From DUML01 sp050949905 (GTDB lineage: Bacteria > Bacillota > Desulfitobacteriia > Desulfitobacteriales > Syntrophobotulaceae), in the NCBI GenBank assembly GCA_050949905.1, contig JBMNGP010000005.1:372001-436000 (forward strand): 64,000 nt of DNA, read 5' to 3'. The notes beneath the pieces were generated by a model, which saw nothing but the letters and a program-made list of their open reading frames with translations, had not been told where the DNA came from and made no database searches. Positions 52,207-60,181 of this stretch are shown here, one piece after another; the stretch's first letter is position 1; every line of letters starts with the position of its first letter. A program made the translations under genes and the position numbers.

Positions 52207-52715
52207 TGCTTTTTAGTGATACAGAGATTGCTGCCTTGGAAGCTTTACTGTTTGTAGCCAAAGAACCGCTCAGTATTGCTAAACTGGCAGAGATTTTGGA
52301 AGTTTCTCCTGAAAATGTCTCTGAGCTTCTTGAGATTCTTAGGGAGCGGTATCAAGCTGCTGACAGTGGTTTAATACTCATTGAAGTTGAGAAGAACTAT
52401 CGTTTGGGCACTAAGCCGGAAATGGCGCGCTATATCGAAATACTCTATAAACAACCTGCATCAGCTTTATCCAATGCAGCTTTGGAAGTCCTCTCAATCG
52501 TTGCTTATAAACAACCTATTACCCGCGGGGAGATAGACTTTATCCGAGGGGTACAATCCGATCGAGCCTTGGCTACTCTTGTAGACAAGGGGCTAGTCCA
52601 AGAAGTTGGCCGAAAAGATGGGCCAGGGCGGCCGATCCTATATGGTACTACCGAAACTTTCCTTATGCATTTTGGTCTGAAGTCACTGGCAGAACTCCCC
52701 AACCTGGAATGTTGA
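52203..52715 (+). CDS. scpB: segregation and condensation protein B
   Basis: Partner of ScpA in the SMC condensin. The 170-residue protein has two winged-helix domains: ALEALLFVAKEPLSIAKLAE (about 9-28) in the first and ALEVLSIVAYKQPITRGEID (about 93-112) in the second, followed by RGVQSDRALATLVDKGLV and GRKDGPGRPILYGTTETFL, all typical. Two adjacent ATG codons (52203, 52206) could start it. Confidence 0.95.
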   Translation: MMLFSDTEIAALEALLFVAKEPLSIAKLAEILEVSPENVSELLEILRERYQAADSGLILIEVEKNYRLGTKPEMARYIEILYKQPASALSNAALEVLSIVAYKQPITRGEIDFIRGVQSDRALATLVDKGLVQEVGRKDGPGRPILYGTTETFLMHFGLKSLAELPNLEC

Positions 52716-52743
52716 AGCCTTAGGAAATAGGCTTAGAAAATAG

Positions 52744-52772
52744 TTGTCAAATATGTGACTTTATGTTATTAT
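52744..52772 (+). promoter_or_regulatory. SigA promoter of the lysA leader
   Basis: TTGTCA (52744-52749), exactly 17 bases, TATTAT (52767-52772). Each box has 5 of 6 consensus positions. Transcription would start near 52780, just ahead of the riboswitch. Confidence 0.8.
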
Positions 52773-52798
52773 TACCGTTAGTTTTATAAAAATCTTAA

Positions 52799-52962
52799 GG
52801 ATAGAGGCGCAGTTATTAATAGTAAGTATTCAGAGCGGGCCAACGATGAAGAATACTGAAAGGAATAATTGCCGAAGTTGCAGTCTCGGCCGGAGGCAGC
52901 AACTGGGCTTATGCTGATAAGAGTATAAGACTGTCATTTCGTCATGGAATGAAGCGCTATCC
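52799..52962 (+). ncRNA. lysine riboswitch (L box)
   Basis: Closing stem GGATAG (52799-52804) and CTATCC (52957-52962) with the flanking AGAGGCGC and GAAGCGC strands characteristic of the L box. Inside are GGAATAATTGCCGAAG (52862-52877), a GGC-rich hairpin, GCAACTGGGCTTATGCTGATAA and the GAGTATAAGACTGTCAT stretch, in the order of the lysine aptamer. Lysine binding stabilises the aptamer and allows the terminator at 53022 to form, so lysA is switched off when lysine is plentiful. Recognition is by eye from conserved strands. Confidence 0.92.
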
Positions 52963-53021
52963 GGAAACCTTGAAAATTATAGGTATATACTGGAGATACA
53001 GTTAGTTTATAAATTTTCGCG

Positions 53022-53051
53022 GTTTACGGGTAGGCACTCGTAAACTTTTTT
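53022..53051 (+). terminator. riboswitch-controlled terminator before lysA
   Basis: GTTTACGGGT (53022-53031), loop AGGC, ACTCGTAAAC (53036-53045), then six T residues. It lies 95 bases before the lysA ATG and can only be an attenuator of that gene. Confidence 0.9.
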
Positions 53052-53145
53052 ATTGCCACTTAATAAATTGTCCTTTGGAGATAGCCTTCCAATCACGGTA
53101 AACCTAGCTCCAAGAATTTTGTTAACAATGTTAGGAGGAACATAG

Positions 53146-54408
53146 ATGCTTAAGAAAACATTACCATTTTCCAAGCAGCAATTGGAAGAAATTGTACAAG
53201 CATACGGAACACCTTTCCATATTTATGACGAAAAAGCTATGCGGGAGAATGTCCGCCGCTTACAAAGAGCTTTTTCTTGGGTTCCTGGATTCAAAGAATA
53301 TTTTGCAGTGAAAGCTACTCCCAATCCTTATATTTTACAAGTTCTGGCTGAAGAAGGAACAGGTGCTGACTGCAGTTCACTTCCGGAACTAATTTTGGCC
53401 GAGAAGGTAGGCCTGCGTGGGGAAGAGATAGTTTTTACTTCTAATGATACACCTGGAGAAGAATATCGCAAGGCACGCGAGTTAGGAGCAATTATTAATC
53501 TTGATGATATTACCCATATTGATTATTTGGCAAAAGAAGCGGGGATACCGGAGATGATTTCTTTTCGCTACAATCCTGGTCCACTGCGCCAAGGCAATTC
53601 CATCATTGGTAATCCGCAAGAAGCAAAATACGGGGTTACGAGAGAACAGCTTTTTGAATGTTTTCCCAAGGTTAGGAGCCTGGGAGCCCAAAGATTTGGC
53701 TTGCATACCATGGTGATATCAAATGAGCTCGATCCGGATTTCTTTGTGGAAACTGCCATTATGATGTTTGAATTGGCTGTCGAGCTTAAAAAGCGCTTAA
53801 ACATTAACATTGAGATCGTAAATCTGGGCGGGGGAATTGGAATTCCCTATCATCCCGAGCAAGAACCCGTAGATCTAGAATATATTGGCGCCCAAGTTCA
53901 AAAGGCCTATAACCAAATAATTGTGCCCAGCGGCTTGGATCCTGTACGCATTGTTATGGAATGCGGTCGCGTGATAACCGGACCTTATGGTTATTTAGTC
54001 GCTAGAGTCTTGCATCGCAAGGAAATATATAAGAACTATATAGGGCTTGATGCTTCGATGGCTGATTTGATGCGACCTGGAATGTACGGGGCCTATCATC
54101 ATCTTAGTGTCGTCGGCAAAGATGAATGGCCTTTAGACCATAAATATGATGTTACAGGCAGCCTCTGTGAGAATAATGATAAATTTGCCGTTGACCGGCT
54201 ATTGCCTAAGATTGAGATTGGCGATTTAGTCGTCATCCACGATACGGGTGCTCACGGGCATGCCATGGGTTTTAACTACAATGGCAAATTAAGATCCAAA
54301 GAATTATTACTTAAGCCTAATGGCAAGGTAGTTCAGATCAGAAGAGCCGAAACCGTTGCTGATTACTTTGCAACCCTAGATTTTTCGCAGCTTAATAATC
54401 AACAATGA
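53146..54408 (+). CDS. lysA: diaminopimelate decarboxylase
   Basis: PLP enzyme for the last step of lysine synthesis. The 420 residues form a group IV decarboxylase: the PLP-binding Lys is in KEYFAVKATPNPYI (about 46-59), the glycine-rich phosphate loop in EIVNLGGGIGIPYHPEQ (about 223), MECGRVITGPYG (about 270), and GSLCENNDKFAVDR (about 345) with the Cys-Glu pair that contacts substrate across the dimer. The sequence is somewhat divergent from standard LysA, but the lysine riboswitch upstream fixes the pathway. ATG 53146 follows AGGAGG. Confidence 0.93.
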   Translation: MLKKTLPFSKQQLEEIVQAYGTPFHIYDEKAMRENVRRLQRAFSWVPGFKEYFAVKATPNPYILQVLAEEGTGADCSSLPELILAEKVGLRGEEIVFTSNDTPGEEYRKARELGAIINLDDITHIDYLAKEAGIPEMISFRYNPGPLRQGNSIIGNPQEAKYGVTREQLFECFPKVRSLGAQRFGLHTMVISNELDPDFFVETAIMMFELAVELKKRLNINIEIVNLGGGIGIPYHPEQEPVDLEYIGAQVQKAYNQIIVPSGLDPVRIVMECGRVITGPYGYLVARVLHRKEIYKNYIGLDASMADLMRPGMYGAYHHLSVVGKDEWPLDHKYDVTGSLCENNDKFAVDRLLPKIEIGDLVVIHDTGAHGHAMGFNYNGKLRSKELLLKPNGKVVQIRRAETVADYFATLDFSQLNNQQ

Positions 54409-54504
54409 GAAATACGGCCTGATTATTTTGCTTGCCAAAGCTTATTAGCGATGAGGTCTTAAATTAGGAATCAATCAAGAAGCTGCGGCAAGAATATAGA
54501 GGAC

Positions 54505-54556
54505 AAAAAAGGACTGCTGCCTATAAATTCAGTTATTGGCAGCAGTTTTCTTTTTT
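54505..54556. terminator. two-way terminator between lysA and the YihY gene
   Basis: ACTGCTGCC (54513-54521) and GGCAGCAGT (54538-54546), perfect 9-bp stem, flanked by AAAAAA on the left and a T-rich run on the right. It can end transcripts from both directions and overlaps the last codons of the minus-strand gene. Confidence 0.85.
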
Positions 54557-55375
54557 AAGTGGAGTTTTTCTTGACTCAAGGAGTAGAGTATTGAAAGCAC
54601 AGCTCAGCAAGAGAATTTCCGTGCACCAGTATAGCCATAGCAAAAGAATCATTACTCCGCCAATGCTTCCGTAGGTTACCGAAAAATTATTAAAGTGCCG
54701 GACATAATAAGAAAAAGCGAGAGACAGCACAATCCAGCCGCTCGCAGCCAAAAAGGAACCAGGCAAAACCATTCTTGTTGACAAACTGGTAGAGATAGCC
54801 ATCCGGTTTAAGACTATAAAGCTGAGAATTAATAAGAAAAATTGGATGAGAATACGGAATTTTGGCCAGAGGAAAGGGAATAGGCTGGTTGCTCCCAAAT
54901 CCTGAAAAAATTCATTGCCAAGGGATTCACCCCAAAAGAGGATTATAATTGACAGGATAAAAGTAAAGGTCATAATCAAAAGAAAGGCTATAGCCGTTAG
55001 TTTTACTTTCCAAAATGGCCGCTCTTCTCTGAAACCATAAGCTTTAGCGATTCCTCGCATTAAGGCGTTGATACCATTTAAGGAAGCCCAAATAGCGCCA
55101 AGCATGCCGAAGGAGAGGAGGGTTGGGCTCCGTTTAGCGAAAACCTCATAAATAATGCTTTCCACCATAAGATAAGTCTCTTCAGGCAATAAATATTTTA
55201 AATCTTCAAAAAGATGTTCACTGCTAAGATTGGCATAGCTCATTAAAGTCAGCAAAAAAATTAATAAGGGAAAAAAGGACAGGATCATATAATAAGTGAC
55301 CTGTCCGCCAAGAGCCATTAATTCATTTTTGGTTACTAGTTCTAAGTATCTCCGGAGGAATTGAACCCAATTCAA
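54533..55375 (-). CDS. YihY/RNase BN-family inner membrane protein
   Basis: The 280-residue protein has six hydrophobic segments. The family pattern is clear: ALGGQVTYYMILSFFPLLIF near the N-terminus, GMLGAIWASLNGINALMRGI (about 92) followed by KAYGFREERPFWK, and SVTYGSIGGVMILLLWLYW (about 232). The old label ribonuclease BN is wrong for this family; the function is unknown, possibly envelope transport. The start is TTG 55375 with AGGAG nine bases upstream. It may share a transcript with the DUF4363 and DUF421 genes. Confidence 0.88.
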   Translation of the reverse strand: MNWVQFLRRYLELVTKNELMALGGQVTYYMILSFFPLLIFLLTLMSYANLSSEHLFEDLKYLLPEETYLMVESIIYEVFAKRSPTLLSFGMLGAIWASLNGINALMRGIAKAYGFREERPFWKVKLTAIAFLLIMTFTFILSIIILFWGESLGNEFFQDLGATSLFPFLWPKFRILIQFFLLILSFIVLNRMAISTSLSTRMVLPGSFLAASGWIVLSLAFSYYVRHFNNFSVTYGSIGGVMILLLWLYWCTEILLLSCAFNTLLLESRKTPLKKENCCQ

Positions 55376-55415
55376 AAGCAGCCACTCCTACTTGCGAGCC
55401 CTCAAGGAAAGGAGA

Positions 55416-55796
55416 TTAGAGAATATTATTTAGACGGAGAGCTTCTGATTCCGGGACATCTTTCAATAGTAAGAGTAAGGTTTTCAGTTCGGCCATAGCT
55501 AAAGCTTGATCTTTATGACCTGCATACTGTTGAAGCCTGAGATAACTAATCTCAATATTATTAATCGTGCTATGATTGAGAATCATGGCCCACCAATTCT
55601 TGGCGACAGACCATTGCTCATAAGTTTCGTTTATTTTTAGCAGAGCAACTTCCCAATCATTTGCTCGAAGCTGAACTTCCGCTTCACTAAGTTCAGCCAG
55701 AATATTCTCGGAAGTAGTATTAATTTTATTAGTAACGTAGAGAGAGCAAAAGATAAGGAGAACAAAACCTACGATGATGGCAATAGTTGAACGCAC
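55416..55796 (-). CDS. DUF4363 family protein
   Basis: A 126-residue protein with an N-terminal membrane helix (about 3-20) and an extracytoplasmic helical domain with a Trp-rich core (NDWEVALLKINETYEQWSVA and KNWWAMILNH, about 46-75) that marks DUF4363. Genes of this family usually follow a DUF421 gene, as here with 25 bases between them. The start is GTG 55796 with AAGGTGA upstream. Function unknown. Confidence 0.85.
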   Translation of the reverse strand: MRSTIAIIVGFVLLIFCSLYVTNKINTTSENILAELSEAEVQLRANDWEVALLKINETYEQWSVAKNWWAMILNHSTINNIEISYLRLQQYAGHKDQALAMAELKTLLLLLKDVPESEALRLNNIL

Positions 55797-55821
55797 TCTA
55801 AATCACCTTGATTTTCCGATT

Positions 55822-56499
55822 TTAATTATTTTGTTTCTCTTGATAATATAGCTTGCCGTGAGAATCGATAGTAGCTATCAACACTTTTTTATAGTCGGTA
55901 ATATTGACCTTTTTTAATTCTTTTTTAAGCCATTTTTCTGTTATATTGGCTTTAGCAAAGTTTTGATGTTGGACGATACCATCCATGATTAGCGTATAGG
56001 GGAGAGATTCGCTTGGGACTTGCAACTTTAAATCTTCAGGGGTTGCCGGCCGGCGGATAGATTTAGGAATAACACTGAGCTGACCGTTTGTTTCCAGAAT
56101 AGCATATTCCACATCGGCTAAGTCTGGGATGTTTTTTACTCTTAGTTGCTCGAGCAGATCGCTCAAGTTATAACGAAGTTTCTTAAGCTGGTCTTCGAGA
56201 ATTTGCCCTTTATTAATTAAAACCGAAGGTGTACCGCAGATCAGAGCTCGTGCCTTTTCACTCTTTAAGGAAATTTGGGAAATAGCAACACCCAGGAGAA
56301 GCAAAACAAGGACAGGAAGCAAACCTGCCAGGAGGGGAATACCCGTATCTTGACTGGGGATAGCCGCCAGTTCAGAAATCATTAAGATTATTACCAGTTC
56401 AAAGGGCTGGAGCTGACCTACTTGCCTTTTACCCATTAATCTTAATACCAGGACTATTATCAAATATAAAACGATAGTTCTAGTAATAGCTACAAGCAT
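55822..56499 (-). CDS. DUF421 family membrane protein (YetF type)
   Basis: The 225 residues show three N-terminal membrane helices (about 4-22, 33-50, 57-75) with LVLRLMGKRQVGQLQPFELV (about 18-37), the defining DUF421 motif, and a cytoplasmic C-terminal domain with GTPSVLINKGQI and LEQLRVKNIPDLADVEYAIL. Spore-membrane members such as YetF and YdfS/SpoVA-linked 2Duf stabilise spores in Bacillus. ATG 56499 has AAGGAG upstream. It is transcribed away from the ParM-like gene. Confidence 0.88.
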   Translation of the reverse strand: MLVAITRTIVLYLIIVLVLRLMGKRQVGQLQPFELVIILMISELAAIPSQDTGIPLLAGLLPVLVLLLLGVAISQISLKSEKARALICGTPSVLINKGQILEDQLKKLRYNLSDLLEQLRVKNIPDLADVEYAILETNGQLSVIPKSIRRPATPEDLKLQVPSESLPYTLIMDGIVQHQNFAKANITEKWLKKELKKVNITDYKKVLIATIDSHGKLYYQEKQNN

Positions 56500-56596
56500 T
56501 AAGTTGTACTCCTTCCCAAGGCAATGATATACTTATTTTTTCCCTTGGATAAAAGATTATTCCCCTTAAATTTAGAAATTTGAATTGTTAAGAATC

Positions 56597-56625
56597 TTTT
56601 CAAGATCATTATTTTAGTATACAAT
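56597..56625 (+). promoter_or_regulatory. probable SigA promoter of the ParM-like gene
   Basis: TTTTCA (56597-56602), exactly 17 bases, TACAAT (56620-56625), 61 bases before the start. The -35 is weak (4 of 6), the -10 good (5 of 6). I see no iteron array in the 187-base divergent gap. Confidence 0.45.
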
Positions 56626-56686
56626 GGATTAAATAAAAGAATTTGATTGGAAAGTCATATTTTTTGCTGAATAAGGAGGAAAGTCC

Positions 56687-57793
56687 GTGTTCGAAAATGA
56701 TATTCTGGTAGCCGGTGCTGATCCTGGCTTTGGAGCCATAAAACTTGATATTGGCGATACAAAAATATTGTATCCCGCTGTAATTTGTAACGGTAATGAG
56801 AGGGTATTTTCAACATTAGGTAGGACTGAGCTGGAAAAAGGAAGTGATTTGGATAAGCAAATTGCTTCCCTTGACGTAATTGTCAAAAATAATTCTACGG
56901 GTGTGGAAAGGCATTATTTCATGGGCAGTCTAGCCGAAAGCCTTAACCCCAAAGAAGCTCATTATTGTTGGGACGAAGATAAATCAAATGATGAGGAGGC
57001 TATGTCTCTCCTAATCGTTGGCCTTGCCTTGGCTCAGCCTTATCCCAAAACTAACATTTACCTGGGGACGGGTGTACCGGTAAAATTTTATGCTTCTTTA
57101 AAAGATAAGTATGAAGCAGAACTTAAAGGCTCTTTCTCCGTTACTTTTTTGTCAGGACCGTTCAAAGGCCAGACTAGGAGTATGAATATCTTGCGCTCCA
57201 GAGTTTTGCCCCAAAGTTATGGTGTTTTTATTAAAGAAACTTTAGACGAGAACGGGACACCAATTAATACTAGATTATTCGGAGGGTATGTAGTAGTAAT
57301 TGATCTCGGTTTTAGAACCACCGACATAGCCACGTTTTATGACGGTATCATGCTTGATCCTCCTAATTCCTTCAGTTTAGAAAAAGGCTTACAGTGGGCG
57401 TATGCCGGGGTAGCCGAAAAGTTGAAAGAAATGACTATCAATCATGCTAATCCGATTGAAACCGATGATAAAGAATTGGATAAGATTTTCCGAGTCAATA
57501 AAGGCCTTTATCCGTGGAATAACGGAGCCATAGACTTAAATCCTGTGATGAAAAGAATGCTTAGCCAATTAGCGGCCGATATTTCCAGGGAAGTTATGAA
57601 AGTCTTGAAACCTATGGCCGGACGGATTCATACCATTTTAGTCGGTGGTAAAGTTGGAGAAATGGTTTATGAATACTTGAATTTGGAGAACAAGGTTTTA
57701 ATTGATGATCCTCAATTTGGGAATGCCACAGGTTTCCGCATTATGGCGGCGAACCTGGTGAATAATCTTACCAGGAAAGTAAATGTTGATTAA
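56687..57793 (+). CDS. ParM/StbA-like actin ATPase
   Basis: A 368-residue actin-fold protein. Phosphate loop 1 is GADPGFGAIKLD (residues 10-21), phosphate loop 2 VVVIDLGFRTTDIATF (202-217, with the catalytic-region Asp) and the adenosine loop ILVGGKVGEMVYEYL (317-331). The middle part has TGVPVKFY (128-135), the ParM-type pattern. Plasmid ParM filaments push sister plasmids apart; chromosomal members also occur in Clostridia. The start is GTG 56687 with AAGGAGGAAAGTCC upstream. Its stop codon TAA overlaps the ATG of the next gene, which looks like a ParR-type adaptor. No replication gene is nearby, so a plasmid origin is not indicated. Confidence 0.88.
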   Translation: MFENDILVAGADPGFGAIKLDIGDTKILYPAVICNGNERVFSTLGRTELEKGSDLDKQIASLDVIVKNNSTGVERHYFMGSLAESLNPKEAHYCWDEDKSNDEEAMSLLIVGLALAQPYPKTNIYLGTGVPVKFYASLKDKYEAELKGSFSVTFLSGPFKGQTRSMNILRSRVLPQSYGVFIKETLDENGTPINTRLFGGYVVVIDLGFRTTDIATFYDGIMLDPPNSFSLEKGLQWAYAGVAEKLKEMTINHANPIETDDKELDKIFRVNKGLYPWNNGAIDLNPVMKRMLSQLAADISREVMKVLKPMAGRIHTILVGGKVGEMVYEYLNLENKVLIDDPQFGNATGFRIMAANLVNNLTRKVNVD

Positions 57794-58314
57794 TGAAAAC
57801 TTCAGGACATCTCATTTTGTATATTTCAGAAAATGAAGATTTTGAATTATGGAGGGCTTTAGCGCAGCTTTCTCCTGAGGAAAGAGCTTCTTTTGTTAAG
57901 AGTGCCCTGAAAAGAGCTTTGACTCAGAGTAATGATGCCCCAATTAATAATGCTCGGGATAAACATAATAATTATAACTTAAGAAGCGAGAAAAGTGCTG
58001 CTGAAAGCCTCTTACCGGACTTAACTCTGGAGGATCTTAGTTTTCGTGACCAGGTATTAGAAGAAAATGTCTTCAAACCTTTGCAATATCTAAATAATGA
58101 AACGAAAAACGGCATGCGGGAAATCGATAAGTTTGAAAGGGACACCAGAGAACGGGAGGAGAACCACTTGGGTCTAATTAATTTAAATCAATTGGAGACT
58201 AAAGTGGGCTCCGACTCCGTAAATAAAGGCCTTAGCTTTCTTCTTAATAATGTAATTGGCGAAGAAGATGATGAAAAAGTCATAGAATTTATCCGTAAAG
58301 CTAAAAGTCAGTAG
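57793..58314 (+). CDS. ParR-like ribbon-helix-helix partner of the ParM-like gene
   Basis: A 173-residue protein. Residues 7-43 read as a ribbon-helix-helix: a strand (HLILYISEN), a helix with DFELWRALAQL, then SPEERASFVKSALKRAL, which matches the ERSxFIRxAL pattern of ParR centromere-binding proteins. The rest is a charged helical region (about 60-150) and a short acidic tail with EEDDEKVIEFIRKA that could contact the actin. ATG 57793 overlaps the upstream stop (TAATG), so the two are translationally coupled. The assignment rests on this pattern and the position, since ParR proteins diverge fast. Confidence 0.6.
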   Translation: MKTSGHLILYISENEDFELWRALAQLSPEERASFVKSALKRALTQSNDAPINNARDKHNNYNLRSEKSAAESLLPDLTLEDLSFRDQVLEENVFKPLQYLNNETKNGMREIDKFERDTREREENHLGLINLNQLETKVGSDSVNKGLSFLLNNVIGEEDDEKVIEFIRKAKSQ

Positions 58315-58326
58315 GCAACAATGCTT

Positions 58327-58411
58327 TTCAAAACTTATTAATTTTAATAGCAAAATAAATGACGACTTTTCCGATAAAGAACTGTCTGTATTACAACAAC
58401 TTCAAAACTTA
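58327..58411 (+). repeat. 11-base direct repeat downstream of the ParR-like gene
   Basis: TTCAAAACTTA occurs at 58327-58337 and 58401-58411 in the AT-rich gap after the gene. Two copies only; it could be part of a binding site or chance. Confidence 0.35.
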
Positions 58412-58432
58412 CTGCTTTATTGTCTAGATTAA

Positions 58433-58468
58433 AATATCCTGCCTTCTTTAATTAAGAAGCAGGATATT
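58433..58468. terminator. two-way terminator
   Basis: AATATCCTGCCTTCTT (58433-58448) pairs with AAGAAGCAGGATATT (58454-58468), one bulge. It lies between the ParR-like gene and the convergent dehydratase-type gene. Confidence 0.75.
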
Positions 58469-58543
58469 CTATTACTTTGCGGTTATTATTCCTAGTATCA
58501 CGCTACCAGGAAGAAGAGAATTTATTTAAAAAAATGGAATGAA

Positions 58544-59701
58544 TTAAAAAGTAGGAGCAATTCTATAAATACCAAATTCTTTATGCCCAAGGCTCTCAGC
58601 TTTGGTAAGTTTGCCGTTGGCGACTTCGATAATATCCGTAAATATTTCTTGGCCAACTTGTTCGATTGTTTTTTCACCGGAAATAATACTTGAAGCATCA
58701 ATATCAATATTATCGATCATATTAGCATAGGTTTCCTTGTTAGCAGTAATTTTTATAACGGGGGCAAGGGGAGAACCTGTCGGCGTTCCTCTCCCTGTAG
58801 TAAAAACAACAATAGTTGCCCCGCCTGCCAGCATGCCGGTGATTGATTCTATATCCTGTCCGGGTGTATCCATTATATAAAGACCTTTACCGCTAGGTAT
58901 TTCGCCATAGTGTAAAACTCCCTCAATCGGTGAACTACCTGCTTTATAGATACAGCCCAAGGATTTTTCTTCAATAGAACTAATACCCCCCTGAATGTTT
59001 CCAGGGGTAGGTTGGCTCCCTCTGATATCAACATTCATTTGCTTGGCACGTTCTTCGCATGTCTGGACAATACTGATAATTTTCTGGCCTACCTCGGGAG
59101 ATTTAGCTCGTTTTGCTAAGATGTGTTCGGCACCGATGAATTCCGTTGTTTCCGAAAGTATGGAGGTACCGCCGGCTTTAACCAATAAGTCCGAGGCTAC
59201 TCCTACCGCAGGGTTAGAAGCCAAGCCGGAGGTGAAATCTGAACCACCGCATTCAACCGCTAAAAATAATTCACTTAGAGGGTATTCCTGCCGAGTAAGA
59301 AGAGAAATATCTCTGGCTATTTTACTGGCTATTTGCACACCTAAAGCGGTTGCTTGCAGTGTTCCGCCACGCTCCTGAATAATAATTGATTCTGCAGGCT
59401 TGCCGGTCAAGGCAATTTCCTCGGCTACCGCTGCAGCTGAGATACCTTCACAGCCTAAGCCTATTACCAGTACAGCTCCGACATTGGGATTTTTACCCAG
59501 GCCTATTAAGGTCTTCAATGTTTGTTCATGATCAGCCCCCAGCTGGCAACAGCCATGCTGGTTAGGCAGCGCTACGGCTTGCGGGATCTGGGATGCAATA
59601 TTAAAAGCCACAGTTGCGGCACAAACTGAGGCAGGTATAACGGCTAAGAAATTGCGAATTCCAACTTTGCCATCCGGGCGGGAGTATCCAAAGAATTTCA
59701 T
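58544..59701 (-). CDS. UxaA-family large subunit (altronate dehydratase or sulfolactate sulfo-lyase type)
   Basis: The 385-residue protein carries the UxaA C-terminal domain: FFGYSRPDGKVGIRNFLAVI at the N-terminus, NQHGCCQLGADHEQT (about 47), LAVECGGSDFTSGLASNPAV (about 147-166), and GRGTPTGSPLAPVIKITAN (about 304) near the C-terminus. Members dehydrate sugar acids (altronate, galactarate) or split sulfite from (R)-sulfolactate (SuyB). The neighbours do not decide between these. ATG 59701 follows AGGAGGAG. It lies 25 bases after the small subunit gene and ends at the two-way terminator. Confidence 0.88.
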   Translation of the reverse strand: MKFFGYSRPDGKVGIRNFLAVIPASVCAATVAFNIASQIPQAVALPNQHGCCQLGADHEQTLKTLIGLGKNPNVGAVLVIGLGCEGISAAAVAEEIALTGKPAESIIIQERGGTLQATALGVQIASKIARDISLLTRQEYPLSELFLAVECGGSDFTSGLASNPAVGVASDLLVKAGGTSILSETTEFIGAEHILAKRAKSPEVGQKIISIVQTCEERAKQMNVDIRGSQPTPGNIQGGISSIEEKSLGCIYKAGSSPIEGVLHYGEIPSGKGLYIMDTPGQDIESITGMLAGGATIVVFTTGRGTPTGSPLAPVIKITANKETYANMIDNIDIDASSIISGEKTIEQVGQEIFTDIIEVANGKLTKAESLGHKEFGIYRIAPTF

Positions 59702-59726
59702 AATTTTTCTCCTCCTGTCTATTTAT

Positions 59727-60020
59727 TTAGTATCGCCAATCACCCCGGCCACGGTTGCTTTGCATATTATGAATATGCACATGTTGGCCTTTCTGAATCA
59801 TCGTAACGGAGCTGCCAATACTTTCACCGTACTTAATAATATCTTGGTTCAGAGGAATGTCCTGAAGGGCAAATTTATGTCCTAAGGGAATATGGTCAAG
59901 TAGAGTTAGTTCTTTTACTTCTTGACCAAACAAATATTTGATGGTTTGGCCGGCCAATAGGTCAGCTACTGCAGTAGCCACATTATCCTTTTTATTAATA
60001 AGCACCGCTTGTTTTTGCAC
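59727..60020 (-). CDS. UxaA-family small subunit (SAF domain)
   Basis: A 97-residue SAF domain: NVATAVADLLAGQTIKYL near the N-terminus, IPLGHKFALQDIPLNQDIIK (about 44-63) and YGESIGSSVTM, then GQHVHIHNMQSNRGRGD with the metal-binding His residues. In longer UxaA proteins this domain is fused to the large part; in SuyAB and some sugar-acid dehydratases it is separate, as here. The start is GTG 60020 with AGGAGG ten bases upstream. It is the first gene of a two-gene minus-strand unit. Confidence 0.88.
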   Translation of the reverse strand: MQKQAVLINKKDNVATAVADLLAGQTIKYLFGQEVKELTLLDHIPLGHKFALQDIPLNQDIIKYGESIGSSVTMIQKGQHVHIHNMQSNRGRGDWRY

Positions 60021-60181
60021 CTCGCTCTGCCTCCTCTTTCTTATATGCTATACACTCTAATATAACATTATTTTAGTACTGATAATAGAGAATCTTCAAC
60101 AGTAAAAAGATCCAGCAATTTATATTATTTATTGGTTCTTTCTTAATTAAGGTTTAATATTGAAATGCCTCTTCCTTAGAA

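Noticed and set aside
56500..58540. Integrated plasmid or phage around the ParM-like pair
   Set aside because: No replication, relaxase, integrase or phage structural gene and no flanking att-like repeats are visible.
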